Shown: positions 9,812 through 21,960 of the stretch, one piece after another
How positions within the stretch are numbered: position 1 is the first letter of the stretch
Layout: each line of letters opens with the position of its first letter
Assembly: GCA_037893245.1 (NCBI GenBank)
Contig: JBAIAA010000441.1
Coordinates: forward strand, 1,984,001 to 2,048,000
From: Crossaster papposus
Taxonomy: Eukaryota; Echinodermata; Asteroidea; Velatida; Solasteridae
Direction: 5' to 3'
DNA length: 64,000 nt
Position numbers and translations under genes: made by a program
The notes under the pieces: generated by a model
Seen by the model: the letters and a program-made list of their open reading frames with translations, nothing else
What the model was told of the DNA's origin: nothing
Database searches by the model: none

Positions 9812-10214
9812 CTTTAGTAACTGCGCAATAGTCGTAGCCTTGTTGCCATTTTGTGATTGAACAATTAACGACGTTCGTTTGCTGGAGATGCGGTGTTTTC
9901 ATATCTCCAGTGAGCGCGCTAGCTCAGCATGCATGCAGCAGGCTCGCACTGCGCGCTGCATGCTTTCTGATTCCACACATCATATGCGGTATCCAGAGCT
10001 ACACCATATAGAAAACTAAAAAGACACCCGTACCACGCGCACCGTACCAGTCTCAAACGTCCGCTTTTCGATATACGGAACGGCACCTCGCAATCACTGT
10101 CATTGATTTATTTTTGTCATTTATTAATTTTACAGTTGATGCATTAGCCGAACGGCGTTATTTGTCCAATCACAAAATGGCAACAAGGCTACGACTATTG
10201 CGCAGTCTTTAGTA
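9812..10214. mobile_element. hAT-like MITE with perfect 8-bp target duplication
   Basis: The element at 9820-10206 is bounded by perfect inverted ends (ACTGCGCAATAGTCGTAGCC on the left, its complement on the right, pairing continuing through about 40 bp). Direct repeats CTTTAGTA flank it at 9812-9819 and 10207-10214. It is 387 bp with no open frame, so non-autonomous. Confidence 0.9.
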
Positions 10215-11190
10215 CTCACACGCCATCTTGGTTCAACCAGCTATAGGTATGTACCTCACGCAAGTGTCATTATGACGCGTGCGTTCCACCTAATGGTCGA
10301 TATGGAGTGATGTGTGTTGCAGAGTAATTGAGGACTATTAATATATGCACTAAAATTGCGCATGCCGTGTGATACTTCAACAAATAAAAGGTTCATGAAC
10401 CAGACTTCATAGGACTCCAAATATAATCTAACACCGAAAATGCGTTAACAACTTTGTGGGCCATGTTTTACCGGTCGTTTAAACATACCGACGTGTCGAG
10501 CTCTTGACCAATACGAATGGTTATTGTCTCAGGTATTTATGAATGAATAATAATGTCAGTGTGTTTTCCTTTACCCAGTCTCTCTGCTTCCTCTTACCTA
10601 TATACTTTAGCTGTGTAGAGATATAGAACAGAGAGATACTCTAATTGTGTTTTTTTCACGGTCTGTCTCTCTTTGGACCAATTTGCCCAGTAGTTATTTT
10701 TCCCCTTCTTATGATTTGGCCTTTTTTTTAAAGGGAGGATACACCATGTGCACATATTGAGAAAATCAATGACTACCAAATTACCAAGAAATATCGTAGT
10801 TATTTGAAAGTAAATAATGATTCCAGGCATCCAGCAAAATTATTGCGCTAGAAATCCTATAATTATTCCGAAAAATAAATTTTATTTTAAAAAATCAATT
10901 TAAAAAAAAAAACATTCTCGGCATCCAAAATACAATCCCCAAAATCCACCCATTCCTGATAGTTGAAGCAATTACCAATGGTGTATCCTACCGCTAAGAG
11001 AAATATCAATTCCTTTTTTCAGTTTTCCTGATTTGTTTTCTTTTTTTCTGTAGCCCTTTGCCTATAGTGGCTTTTTAGCCTTACATTTACGATATTACAT
11101 TTACAAAAATACCAAAATAGTCCCGACGCTTGCATTGTGCCCCCAAAATATAGATAGAAAGTGTCAACCCTTAAAACAAAGAAACAGGGA
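10215..11190. other. Intron sequence, no exon seen
   Basis: AT-rich. The stretch from about 10735 to 11005 contains GGATACACCATG and, inverted, ATGGTGTATCCTACC, related to the dispersed repeat also seen at 53570-53600 and 57160-57180. No splice-supported exon was found. Confidence 0.5.
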
Positions 11191-11196
11191 GTTTAC

Positions 11197-11855
11197 CTGT
11201 TTTACAACTGGTTCGTCGTTCCAGAGGTGGATCCGGAAGGGATAGTGGCTGTGCTTCTCAGACGGATCAAAGGGGCTCCCAAACACTCCTGCCTCCATTA
11301 TTTTGGTGCTGGTTTCGGATGGTTCGCCAACTAAAGCTGCCCCTGTGAAATGCTTCATCAGGAGTACGACGGTCTGGTCTTTGGTAGACACCAGCATGCC
11401 GTCGTCGTCTGCATCAAGAGTCTTCCAGGATTTTGGCGAGCCTCCTTCGTCATTGCACAACTGTACGTTCAACTTCCACCCGCTCCCCTCCTGGGCAAAG
11501 TGTGGGTAAGACAGCACCACACTGTCCAGAAACTTCAGACCTGTTGGGCCGCACTGGATCATCGGCGACAGGACACAATCCGACGGACCGACCCCGTCAA
11601 CTGTCGGCGCGTTGGGGTTGACGTAGATGAACACCTGCTGCAGTCGACCTTTGGGTAGTGCCCGGCGGGGGATGTACAGGTGGACTTTGTACTCGAACAA
11701 GGACAGGCTCCCACCCTCCTGGTCAAAGTAACCGATTGCAATGTACACCAACTGGAAGGTGTTCTTCCTCAGCGTCTCTTCGCTGCATCCTTTGGCAAAT
11801 TGGTCGTGTTCCTCGAGGATCCTTTTCAGGAGAGTTGGCAGAGCGGACGAACTGT
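11197..11855 (-). CDS. UNC5C-like receptor, ZU5 and early UPA exon
   Basis: A 659-nt exon from acceptor TTTGTATTACAG to donor GTAAAC. It begins with two bases completing a codon (D) and ends in phase 0. ZU5 spans roughly the middle: FEYKVHLYIPRRALPKG, VLSPMIQCGPTGLKFLDSVV and YPHFAQEGSGW are characteristic. LLMKHFTGAALVGEP follows, then the UPA start VFGSPFDPSEKHSHYPFRIH. An His-Phe-Thr triplet (codons at 11344-11352) occupies the position where PIDD and UNC5CL carry the autoproteolytic His-Phe-Ser. The N-terminal 40 residues form a helical lead-in (LPTLLKRILEEHDQFAKG). The long exon and unbroken frame make this the most secure part of the gene. Confidence 0.93.
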
Positions 11856-12855
11856 CTGTAATACAAATCATGATGCATGTACGTTAAGCCCGGTTCATAC
11901 TCGGCGCAAAAAGCCAGTTGAACACATTTCAGCACCGGCGAAATTCGCAGCGAATGCTTTATTATGACGTCAAATTCGCAACGCATTTGCATTTGCAAAT
12001 GAACCACCCTTTAAAAGTGTAATAAACCACTAAGTAAAATCACTCTGTTAGTGATTTAAGTGGCCTTCTGTTCAACATTCGCCTCGTACATTGTAAAAAA
12101 AAAGTTGACAATTGCCTCAAAAATTTGTGACATTGCATTGTAACGTAATACAGACGACATACATGGTGTCTCTAAAAAAAGTATACCCATTTTTAAATTC
12201 ATATTCATAAATACCTGGGACTGTTTAGGCATTCCTATTGGTCGAGAGCCCGTCACGTGGCCGGTATTAAACGGACGATAAAGACATGGCTGGAAGTGTT
12301 TAAAACCACCTGGCAACAAAATTCCGTCCCCAGGGCTCACTTTATTTCCAACCCTGAACCGTACCTCGTCTCCAATAATAAGAGCGGGTAGTGTTGGGCG
12401 CGTACAGCTCGACACCTTGGGAACGAGATTGCCAAAGGCAGTAATAGCCTTCGGCTCGGGTAATTATCAGCACCCAGACTCCAAGCGGTATTAAACAGAG
12501 TGATTAAAACCTCTCGAACACACATTTATTTCCTTATTATTGCAAAAATACTGAATATTTCAGTGCTGATTTCTGTACATTTCATAAATGTCTTGTTTGT
12601 TCAGTCATCCATGTCTTGTTTGTTTGTTTAGTCATCCATGGCAATGACATAATTAACCTTATCACATTGGACAGAGAACATTTTACCGTTTTCACAGACA
12701 TTTGGCTTTTTCTAAAAATAGTATTCAGTAGTTTTGCAATACTACAAATTTTAAAATTGGTATACTTTTTTTAGAGACACCCTGTAGAACATTCCACCAT
12801 CATTCGACGCATATCAATCAGCGTATAGGTAAATATTATCCGTGGATATACGTAC
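11856..12855. other. Intron sequence, no exon seen
   Basis: Non-coding. Contains GTGTCTCTAAAAAAAGTATACC at about 12166 and an inverted partner near 12760, which may bound a further inverted-repeat insertion of about 600 bp. A tandem GTTTAGTCATCCATG duplication lies at 12600-12640. Confidence 0.4.
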
Positions 12856-12910
12856 CTGGAGATGATTGTAAATTCACAGATTTCTCCGCTGTGATAGCAA
12901 AGCTGGTTTC
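12856..12910 (-). CDS. UNC5C-like receptor, 55-nt linker exon before ZU5
   Basis: Acceptor TTTTTGTTTCCAG and donor GTACGT bound 55 nt, coding ETSFAITAEKSVNLQSSP plus one base. The odd base pairs exactly with the two-base start of the ZU5 exon to give Asp. Upstream it requires phase 0, which is what the transmembrane exon and the small cassette exons provide. Confidence 0.85.
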
Positions 12911-12954
12911 CTGGAAACAAAAACGAGGAACTGCAAAATGTGGTGTTTTTTGTT

Positions 12955-13075
12955 CATTCTTAAACGTGCAGCAAAGAAATTGACTGGAACGGGGTTTAGA
13001 CCTGTAACCTCCGAATTGCAGTTACGGTGCTCTACCAACTGAGCTCTCAAATAGGCAATATATTTGTGTTTATAT
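12955..13075 (-). repeat. tRNA-derived SINE fragment
   Basis: The minus strand reads GAGCTCAGTTGGTAGAGCAC (A box) and, about 40 nt on, GGTCTAAACCCCG (degenerate B box), then a non-tRNA stretch CCAGTCAATTTCTTTG. The B box and poor anticodon stem argue against a functional tRNA. Confidence 0.65.
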
Positions 13076-13169
13076 GAGAGCTTTATAATGATAATATTAA
13101 CAATTGTGCTGTTTTTTTTAATCGATACGTCGATGATCAAGCCACAATCGTTGGAATTATTGCAATTCC

Positions 13170-13560
13170 GGGGTAGCATGAATTTCAGACTCCATGAAAT
13201 CCAGACTCATTGGTAGTAATGCGCATGATTAATGAGAGATAATTAGGAGCGTGATGTGTCACGTGAGAGGGTTTAACCAATAACAGGAAAATTTGTATAG
13301 GAGTCTGATGTTCATAGAACACCAGCATCTCAAAGAGATTTAATAACAAGCCCATGGTGATACTCGATTGCATGTCACTTGATAGTGGAATACCACAACT
13401 GTGTTCCAATAACTATTCCAAAAGCCAGTATTTTGCAGGCAGTAGGCCTATCTGCCATTCTAAATATTATTACTTACCCGTAAAAAGCATTGACCACGTA
13501 GGCTAATTTCAAGAGGGAAAATATTCCTTATAGTAATTATACAGGATCCATGAGTGTACT
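13170..13560. repeat. Segmental duplicate of 47435-47870
   Basis: Shares long stretches with 47435-47870, including GGGGTAGCATGAATTTCAGA, GTGTTCCAATAACTATTCC and AGTAGGCCTATCTGCCATTC. In both places the copy directly precedes a block carrying small exons, so the two exon clusters probably arose by duplication of a larger intron segment. Confidence 0.8.
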
Positions 13561-13833
13561 TGACATTTCGGTAAAATTGAAAAACACTGCAGTTTAAAAT
13601 GGAGTTTTGTCTTGCACGACATCAAGTCAAAACAAATAATGTTGCAGCCCTGCAATAGACTTCAACAATGTAAGAGTTATATGGAACCAATGATTTTCAG
13701 ACAGATTTAAACTAACGAAGAAAAATCTCATATACACTGATGACAGTATATCGATCAGATATGGCAAAACCGTAAAATATACTTATATGAACTCTGAAGT
13801 TAAACAGTAAAGGCGAATCGAATTTACACTTAC

Positions 13834-13839
13834 CCAAGT
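13834..13839 (-). CDS. Cassette microexon, 6 nt (TW)
   Basis: Donor GTAAGTG follows ACTTGG; the nearest upstream AG is in CACGCCAG. The usual acceptor position in this unit reads TTTACAT instead of TTTACAG. Phase 0 gives Thr-Trp. It is extremely short, so use in mRNA is unproven. Confidence 0.4.
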
Positions 13840-14883
13840 CTGGCGTGATGAGCCATGTAAAGAAACAAAACAGAAATGTTAGACAAACATTAATTGATAA
13901 AGTTTAAAAGTGTGTATTAAGGGAATACAAACCAAGAAAATGGCACAGGATTCAACACTTTGTCTTCATCTTACGTCTCAATAAATATATTATTACAAAG
14001 TTTCAACGTTTTCTCCTGGATATTTCTTCCTTTCATCTGGACTTTTTGTTATAATTACAATGACATAATTGTATAAAAAAGTTGAATCTGTAAAATCGCC
14101 CTCCAAGAAAAACGCAAAACTCCGCCGTGTAATGAATTCACGAAAACAGACAGATTGAGTGAAGCAAGGCTTGGGGAAACAGTAATACTCAAAAGTTGTG
14201 TTGTTGTTAAAGGAAATTTGACTGGACTTGCTTTTCTTTGTAAATATCTATTTCTGGCTCAGGAGGTTAACTCCTTTCCTTTTTAAAGTTACACTTTCTT
14301 CCCTTCGCTTGCAATCGGGTGATTTATGAGAGGGAGGGCCAGCCCATTATTATCGTGAGTAAAAGGAACAAAATATCGGAAAAAGCACATTGGGTTCGTT
14401 TTCAGCCCATTCAATTTCAATGAAAGGTAATTGAAAGTAAGTCATACGTAGCTGAACCTCTATGAGTACAAACAGACTATCAAAAACAGACTTTTTTACC
14501 CCGGTAAATATGTTAGGTTTTTGTGCAGCATGAAAATGTTTGGGTTGCAACTTTAAAGCAGTTTGACAGTGAAGTAATTACCATTCGTTTGTATGCATTC
14601 TATAATCGTTTTACAGCAAGACAGGATCCATGAGTGTACTTGACATTTCGGTAAAATTGATTAACACTGTAGTTTAAAGTGGAGTTTGGTCTTGCACGAC
14701 ATTAAGTCAAAAGATATAATATTGCAGCCCTGCAATTGACTTGAACAATGTAAGAGTTTATATGGAACCAATGATTTTCAGGCAGATTTGAACTAATGAA
14801 GAAAAATCGTGTTTCAAAACCGTGAAATACACTTATATGAAATCCGAAGTTAAACAGTAAAGGCGAATCGAATGTACACTTAC

Positions 14884-14895
14884 ATCATCATCAAA
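14884..14895 (-). CDS. Cassette microexon, 12 nt (FDDD)
   Basis: TTTGATGATGAT between CACGCAAG and GTAAGTG. Phase 0 reads Phe-Asp-Asp-Asp. Same shifted acceptor type as 13834-13839 and 19451-19459. Confidence 0.45.
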
Positions 14896-16788
14896 CTTGC
14901 GTGATGAGCCATGTAAAGAAACAAAACAGAAATGTGAGACAAACATTAGTTGATGAAGTTTAATAGTGTGTATTAAGGGAATACAAACCAAGCAAATGGC
15001 ACAGGATTCAACACTTTGTCTTCATCGTACGTCTCAATAAATATACTATTACAAAGTTTCAACGTTTTCTTCTGGATATTTCTTTCTTTCCTTTGGACTT
15101 TTTTATAATTCCAAAGAACCTGTAAAATCGCCCTTCAAAGAAAAAACGCAAAACTCCGCCGTGTAATAAAATCACGAAAACATAAAGATTGAGTGAAGCA
15201 AGGCTTGGGGAAACAGTAATACTCAGAAGTTTTGTTGTTGAAGGGAATTTGACTGGACTTGCTTTTCTTTGTAAAGATATATTTCTGGCTCGGGAGGTTA
15301 ACAAATCTTTTCTTTTTAAAGTTATACTTTCTTCCGATTGCTTGCAATGGGGTGATTTATGAATGCTTCGGTGTGATTTGTAAATTCCAAAATGTGTCTA
15401 TTAGCTGGAGGTGAAATGTAACTGTTCTAGAGTATTATGGTATCTACATGTATACTTCTTGGTGGGTTAAAACAACAAGTAGTAACTTTTACATGACAAA
15501 ATGTTGAACTTAAGATAAAACCTTTTGAGAGGGCTAATTGAGACCTCTTTTGTACTCGTTTGTACGTTTTCGGGTGATCGCCATAAGATTTTCACACGAG
15601 TCGGAATCGGGGACCTTGGCGGAATAGGGGACCCTATTGTCCTCTTTTGTTATACGTCCCCTATTTCAATCAAAAACAAACTCACATGAAATTACACTAT
15701 AAAAAAACGCACCACGATACGATACTGTGGACATTCAGGTACAAAACATGTAGTTAACAACAGCTTGGCTAAGTACTATTTTTTTCTCGCATTCTGAAAA
15801 TGTTTTCAAGCCCAAATTTGGATTCTGATCCACTCAAGTGTCCCCCTTCATTTATACACAAACATGTATAACTCTAACCCCAATTCCCTCTAAAGTTCCT
15901 TTTCAGAGATTGGGAAAGTGACTTTGGATGTGTACTGCATCCATCAGTTGACACATTGTTGTTCACAACTTCTTTCCTTTTTAAAGTTACACTGTCTTCC
16001 CTTCGCGTGCAATTGGGTGATTTATGAGAGGGAGGGCCAGCCCATTATATTATCGTGAGTAAAAGGAACAAAATATCGGGAAAAGCACATTGGGTTCGTT
16101 TTCAGCTCATTCACTTTCAGTAGAATGAAATGGAATGTAAGTCATACGTAGCTAAACTTCTATGAGTAAAAATAAACTATCAAAGACAGGGAAAAAACAC
16201 TAGTTTTTAGTTAAAAACAAGGCAGCTAGTCTGGTTTCCTGACAAAATAATTGATCATGTATTGATCATAATAGTATTACATAGTTGGTTCTATATTCAC
16301 TCATACCTGTATGCAACGAGAACTCAAACATGGCATGGCACAAAGTTGTGATCGTTCTGCCACTTTTCAGAGACCTTTTCCGGTAAATATGTTAGGTTTT
16401 CGTGCAGCATGGAAATGTTTCGGTTGCATCTCTAAAGTAGGTTGACAGTGAATTAATTACAATTCGTTTCTATGCACTCTATAATCGTTTTACAAGACAG
16501 GGTCCATGAGTGTACTTGACATTTATTAACACTGTAGTTTAAAGTAGAGTTTGGTCTTGCACGACATTAAGTCAAAAGCTATAATATTGCAGCCCTGCAA
16601 TTGACTTAAACAATGTAAGAGTTTATATGGAACCAATGATTTTCAGGCAGAGTTAAACTAACGAAGAAATATCGCATATACATGTACACTGATGACAGTA
16701 TACCGACCAGATAATATGGCAAAACCGTGAAATATACGTATATGAACTCCGAAGTTAAACAGTAAAGGCGAATCGAATGTACACTTAC

Positions 16789-16812
16789 CGATGGCCCCGA
16801 ATATAGTGGGCC
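16789..16812 (-). CDS. Cassette microexon, 24 nt (GPLYSGPS)
   Basis: Strong acceptor TTTTGTTTCTTTACAG and donor GTAAGTG bound 24 nt, reading GPLYSGPS in phase 0. This unit keeps the ancestral-looking ACAG acceptor. Confidence 0.6.
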
Positions 16813-17539
16813 CTGTAAAGAAACAAAAGAGATTTTAGAAAAAAATCCATTGATAAAGTTTAATTGTGTGTATACAGGGAATAAAACCCTAGAAAATGGC
16901 ACAGGATTCAACACTTTGTCTTCATCTTACGTCTCAATGGATATATTATTACAAAGTATCAACATTTTCATCTGGATATTTTCTCCTTTCCTATGGATTA
17001 ATTTTGTTTAATTCCAATGACATCATTGTAAAAAGAAGTTGAGTCCTTCAAGAAAAACGCAAAACTCCGCCGTGTAATGAAATCACGAAAACATAAAGAT
17101 TGAGTGAATCAAGGCTTGGAAAACAGTAATACTCAGAAGTTTTGTTGTTTGACTGGACTTGCATTTCTGTGTAAAGATATTTTTTCTGGCTCGGGAGGTT
17201 AACTTCTTTCCTTTTTAAAGTTACACTCTCTTCCTTTCGCTGGCAATTGGGTGATTTATGAATGCTTCGGTTACAACTTAAAAGCAGGTTGACAGTGAAA
17301 TATTTACAAGACACGATCCAGGGATGTACTTGGCACCCAGAGGCTCCTAACATGTATTGACGATTTTGTTATCGAAGCAATTATGTCATTTCCTAACAGG
17401 GACAAATACTTCTGAATTCAGAAATTATGTAAATGCCATAATTAGTGACAGAATATCGACCAGATTATGGCGAAACCGTGAAATAAACTTATATGAACTC
17501 CGAAGTTACAAAGTGAAGTAGAATCGAATGTACACTTAC

Positions 17540-17560
17540 CCGTGACGACATGGGTAGGGG
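17540..17560 (-). CDS. Cassette microexon, 21 nt (PLPMSSR)
   Basis: Acceptor TTTTATTTCTTTACAG and donor GTAAGTG bound 21 nt, reading PLPMSSR in phase 0, a proline- and serine-rich linker with a basic end. Confidence 0.6.
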
Positions 17561-18924
17561 CTGTAAAGAAATAAAAGAGATATGAGAATAACATCATTTA
17601 ATAAAGTTTAATTGTGTGATTACAGAAAAGAAATGTCAAGAAAATGACTTACGATTGAACACTTTTTATTCATCTTACGTCTTCAACTGATACATCATTA
17701 AAACAGATGAGCGAATAATTCTAGACAGAAAATTCCTAAACGCCCAGAGACATTGTGTGTAAACAGACGTATCAAGATAATCTCGATCATTTTGACCAAG
17801 TAACTGTTCTGTATATTATTATGGTATCTACATGTATACTTCTTGGAAGGTTAAAACAACAAGTAGTAACCTATACATAACGAAAGTTTTTGCACCGAGT
17901 CATATCAAGATAATCTCGAAAATTTTGACCCAGCGACATTCGTTGGATGCTGGTAGCATTTTCAGTCAGTCTATGGTTGCCTTGAATCTCAGTAAAATAA
18001 CCGATAAGAAGGGAATGAGCAATAAAAGACAACGCAGACGAACACAATTATGTAGGCCCACTGTATTACAATGTATATTAGGGAGATCACAATTAAATAA
18101 ATACGTATACGTACGTATCCGCGTAATACATAAGATTATTCGATTTGATAAGCCCGATGTTCTTCGACTGTTCTCATCATTAGGACTTTCGAACAACATT
18201 ACGTTCACAAACGGTACAGCGGTAGGAGTTGAGGAGATTTTCACTGTATGAGACGACTAGCATACCATAACCGCCTGAAGGACATTTGACCAACATTTGG
18301 ACGTCTGGTTTTATTTTGGCATGAATTTCAGACTTTATAAAATCCGGACTTATTGGTATAGTTTTGCGCATGACTAAGTGAAGATAATTAGAAGAGTGAC
18401 CGGCCACGTGGGAGGGTTTAACCTGATATTCATATGACACTGGCAAAATGAACTCTCACGAGTGATAAACAAAGTGATTCAACTCCTTTTTGATGACCAT
18501 AATGGAACAGGTTGTCTAATCTGAACCAACCCTGGCCAAACCATGAACAATTGACTCTTTATAACAAATCCGACTAAGATTAATGAACTACGTAGGTATG
18601 TATGCGGTAAAATAAAAAGCGATCGATACTGACGAACAATAGAGCTAAACCACAAGGTAGCCAATCTACAAGGCATCATAAATCAGTATATTTATGAAAT
18701 TAAAAAAACTGATGATTTCATACTTTTGTTGGTATTCCAAGTCAAGCGTCTTAAAATGTTTTCAACATTTGAGTTAAACTTGATTTGAAACACATGCAAC
18801 CACACACATGCGCTTAAGATGACAACTAAGAACGTGTCTTTTTTGTTGGTAAACTGATAGTATGCTTACGTATACACGCACATGCATATAAATCTCAACC
18901 TCTCTAATGACAGCATAATCTTAC

Positions 18925-18945
18925 CCTGTTTTCATCCAGTGACAT
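18925..18945 (-). CDS. Microexon, 21 nt (MSLDENR), outside the repeat unit
   Basis: Acceptor CTTTCATTCCTTTGCAG and donor GTAAGA bound 21 nt, reading MSLDENR in phase 0. Its flanks do not belong to the repeated intron unit, so it may be an original constitutive exon of the gene. Confidence 0.65.
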
Positions 18946-19450
18946 CTGCAAAGGAATGAAAGAGATGTGAACATTACAATAGTAAGAAAACATCTTTAAG
19001 AATATACATTGTTTTTATCTGACGATACAAATAAACTTTATTGTAACCAATAAAACGAAAGTTGGTTCTATTCACTTATACCGATATGCAAAATAAACTT
19101 TGTAAAATATTTATTTCTGGCTAGGGAGGCTAACTTCTTTCCTTTTTAAATTTACACTTTTTAAAGCAGGTTGACAGTAAAATCATTACCATTCGTTTTA
19201 ATGCATTCTATAATCGTTCTACAAGACAGGATCCAGGGATGTACTTGGCACCCAGAGGCTCCTAACATGTATTGACGATTTTATATCGTAGCAACTATGC
19301 CATTTCCTGGCAGGAACACATTCTGAATTTATAAATTATATAAATGCCATAATTAGTGACAGAATATCGACCAGATTATGGCGAAACCGTGAAATAAACT
19401 TATATGAACTCCGAAGTTAAAAAGTAAAGGCGAATCGAATTTACTCTTAC

Positions 19451-19459
19451 CGGATCAAG
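19451..19459 (-). CDS. Cassette microexon, 9 nt (LDP)
   Basis: CTTGATCCG between CACGCAAG and GTAAGAG, phase 0 Leu-Asp-Pro. The normal acceptor position reads ACAT; the used AG would be 15 nt downstream. Confidence 0.45.
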
Positions 19460-20392
19460 CTTGCGTGATGAGCCATGTAAAGAAACAAAACAGAAATGTT
19501 AGAAAAGCATTCATTGATAAAGTTTAATTGTGTGTATACAGGGAAAAAAAACCTAGAAAATGGCACCGGATTCCACAATTTGTCTTCATCTTACGTCTCA
19601 ATGAATATATTATTACAAATTTTCAACGTTTTCTTCTGGATATTTTCTCCTTTCCTATGAATTAATTAATTAATTTCAATGACATAATTGTAAAAAGAAG
19701 TAATGTTGAACCTGTAAAATCCCCCCCCCCAAAAAAAAAAAAAAAAAAAAACCCAAAAAACACCAAACAAACCACCGCAAAATTCCGCCGTTTAATGAAA
19801 TCACAAAAACAGAAAGATTGAGTGAAGCGAGGCTTGGGGAAACAGTAATACTCAGAAGTTTTGTTGTTGTTAAAAGGACATTTGACTGGACTTGCTTTTC
19901 TTTGTAAATATCTATTTCTGGCTCGGGACGTTAACTTCTTTCCTTTTTAAAGTTACACTCTCTTTCTTTCGCTTGCAATTGGGTGATTTATTATTGCTTC
20001 GGTTACAACTTTAAAGCAGGTTGACATCAGTGAAATAATTACAATTTGTTTGTATGCATTCTATAATCGTTTTACAAGACAGGGTCCATTATTGTACTTG
20101 ACACTTCGGTAACATCTATTAACACTGTAGTTTAAAGTGGGGTTTGGTCTTGCACGACATTAAGTCAAAAGATATGATATTGCAGCCCTGCAATATTGAC
20201 TTCAACACTGCAATATTGACTACAACAATGTAAGAGTTTATATGGAACCAATGATTTTCAGGCAGAGTTAAACTAACGAAGAAAAATCTCATATACACTG
20301 ATGACAGTTTATCGACCAGATATAGCAAAACCGTGAAATATACTTATGAACTCTGAAGTTAAACAATGAAGGCGAATCGAATGAGCACTTAC

Positions 20393-20402
20393 CCCTGCAC
20401 CC
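20393..20402 (-). CDS. Cassette microexon candidate, 10 nt, phase-breaking
   Basis: GGGTGCAGGG between CACGCAG and GTAAGTG is 10 nt and would shift the frame. An internal GTGCAG would leave a 3-nt exon instead. It is the single exception to the multiple-of-three pattern and may be dead, skipped, or a poison exon. Confidence 0.3.
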
Positions 20403-21056
20403 CTGCGTGACTGATGAGCCATGTAAAGAAACAAAACAGAAATGTTAGACAAACATTAATTGATAAAGTTTAAAAGTGTGTATTAAGGGAATACAAACCA
20501 AGAAAATGGCACAGGATTCAACACTTTGTCTTCATCTTACGTCTCAATAAATATATACTATTACAAAGTTTCAACGTTTTCTTCTGGATATTTCCTCCTT
20601 TCCTCTGGATTTTTTATATAATTCCAATGATATAATTGTATAAAGAAGTTAAATCTGTGAAATCGCAATGCAAGAAAAACGCAAAACTCTGCCGTGTAAT
20701 GGAATCACGAAAACAGAAAGATTGAGTGAAGCAAGTCTTGAGGGAACAGTAATACTCATTTTAAAACATTTTGTATACAATTTCACCAACATTTTGGTAA
20801 AATTGAATAACACTGTTGTTTAAAGTGGAGTTTGGTCTTGCACGACATTAAGTCAAAAGATATAATATTGCAGCCCTGCAATTGACTTCAACAATGTAAG
20901 AGTTTATATGAAACCAATGATTTTCAGGCAGAGTTAAACTAACGATGACAAATCGCATATACACGGATGACAGTATATCGACCAGATATGGCAAAAACGT
21001 GAAATATACTTGAACTCGGAAGTTAAACAGTGAAGGCGAATCGAATGTACACTTAC

Positions 21057-21080
21057 CAATGACTCCGGATCTATTCCGCC
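21057..21080 (-). CDS. Cassette microexon, 24 nt (GGIDPESL)
   Basis: Acceptor TTTTGTTTCTTTACAG and donor GTAAGTG bound 24 nt, reading GGIDPESL in phase 0. It aligns position by position with the 24-nt exon at 16789-16812 while flanking introns are more similar than the exons. Confidence 0.6.
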
Positions 21081-21845
21081 CTGTAAAGAAACAAAAGAGA
21101 TTTTAGAAAAACATTATTTGAAAATGTTTAATTGTGTGTATAACGGAAATAAATACCACAAAAATGGCACAGGATTGAACACTTTGTATTCATATTTCGT
21201 CTTCAACTGATACTTCATTAAAACAGATGAGGGAATAATTATAGACAGAAAACTCCCTAATTGCCAGAGACATTATGTGTAGCCTAGTATGAGAAAGTTT
21301 TGTGTGTACAAAAGTTCAGTGAAGTCTGTGCCATTAAATGTGCTTGATCGTGTTTAACTCTAGCGAACCTATGCAAAGCTGACAATCAATCAAATCGCAG
21401 TATAAGTACTAACTAATATCTACCGTACCACTTGGGGGCGCACTTTTTAGAGCTATTTTAATCTCTGGGTTCGGATTTGTCTTCGTCTTAGGATCAAGGG
21501 GATTTTAGCGTACTGCGAGAACTCCAGCCACATTCTGGTGCCTGTTGTGCTTTAGAAACATTCAACCAGTTGATATGAACCTATACAAAGGTCGGATATT
21601 TCTATTTCCTTCATTTCTATTTACTTCTCAGTGATTCCGAAGTCGCAGGCGAACCGAAGCCTAACACGCTAAGCAAAGGTTTAAGTACGCGTAGCAGACG
21701 ACCAAATGCGCGGCGCAAGAGATCTTTGCCCGAACATTTCACTTGCATTTTAATAGTGGTTGTTCATTCATTTTATCATAACTGAACATTTTATTCTTCA
21801 CTTCCATCACACAGAAACAATAACGAATAACTTCAGTTGGCCGTC

Positions 21846-21960
21846 AATTAAGACTACAACCCACAATCGGATCGCAGCACATCTCAACAGAGGTGGTGTT
21901 TGTCTTGTCCAAGGTTGATCCCGTTCACCACGATTTGATGCGATCTGTCGTTATAATGTC
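21846..21960. repeat. Direct duplicate of 22855-22965
   Basis: The block from AAGACTACAACCCACAATCGG through GGTTGATCCCGTTCACCACG occurs here and again at 22855-22965. The second copy lies downstream of a TATA box inside the inverted-repeat element. Confidence 0.8.

Larger units (their letters stand above)
13560..21330 (-). repeat. Tandem array of intron units, 3' cluster
   Basis: A unit of about 0.7-1.1 kb recurs, with landmarks (plus strand) GCATTCTATAATCGTTTTAC, TCTTGCACGACATTAAGTC, ATTGCAGCCCTGCAATTGAC, GAAGTTAAACAGTAAAGGCG, a variable insert between CTTAC and TGTAAAG, GGCACAGGATTCAACACTTTG, and CGCAAAACTCCGCCGTGTAA. Copies centre on small exons near 13836, 14890, 16800, 17550, 19455, 20398 and 21070, with an exon-less partial copy near 22040-22150. 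A stretch at 15590-15700 instead resembles the large repeat block near 31570-31740. Confidence 0.85.

Noticed and set aside
13465..13500. Another donor-like CTTACC site with a possible 25-nt exon
   Set aside because: Length is not a multiple of three, the upstream AG is weak and is lost in the duplicate at 47795.
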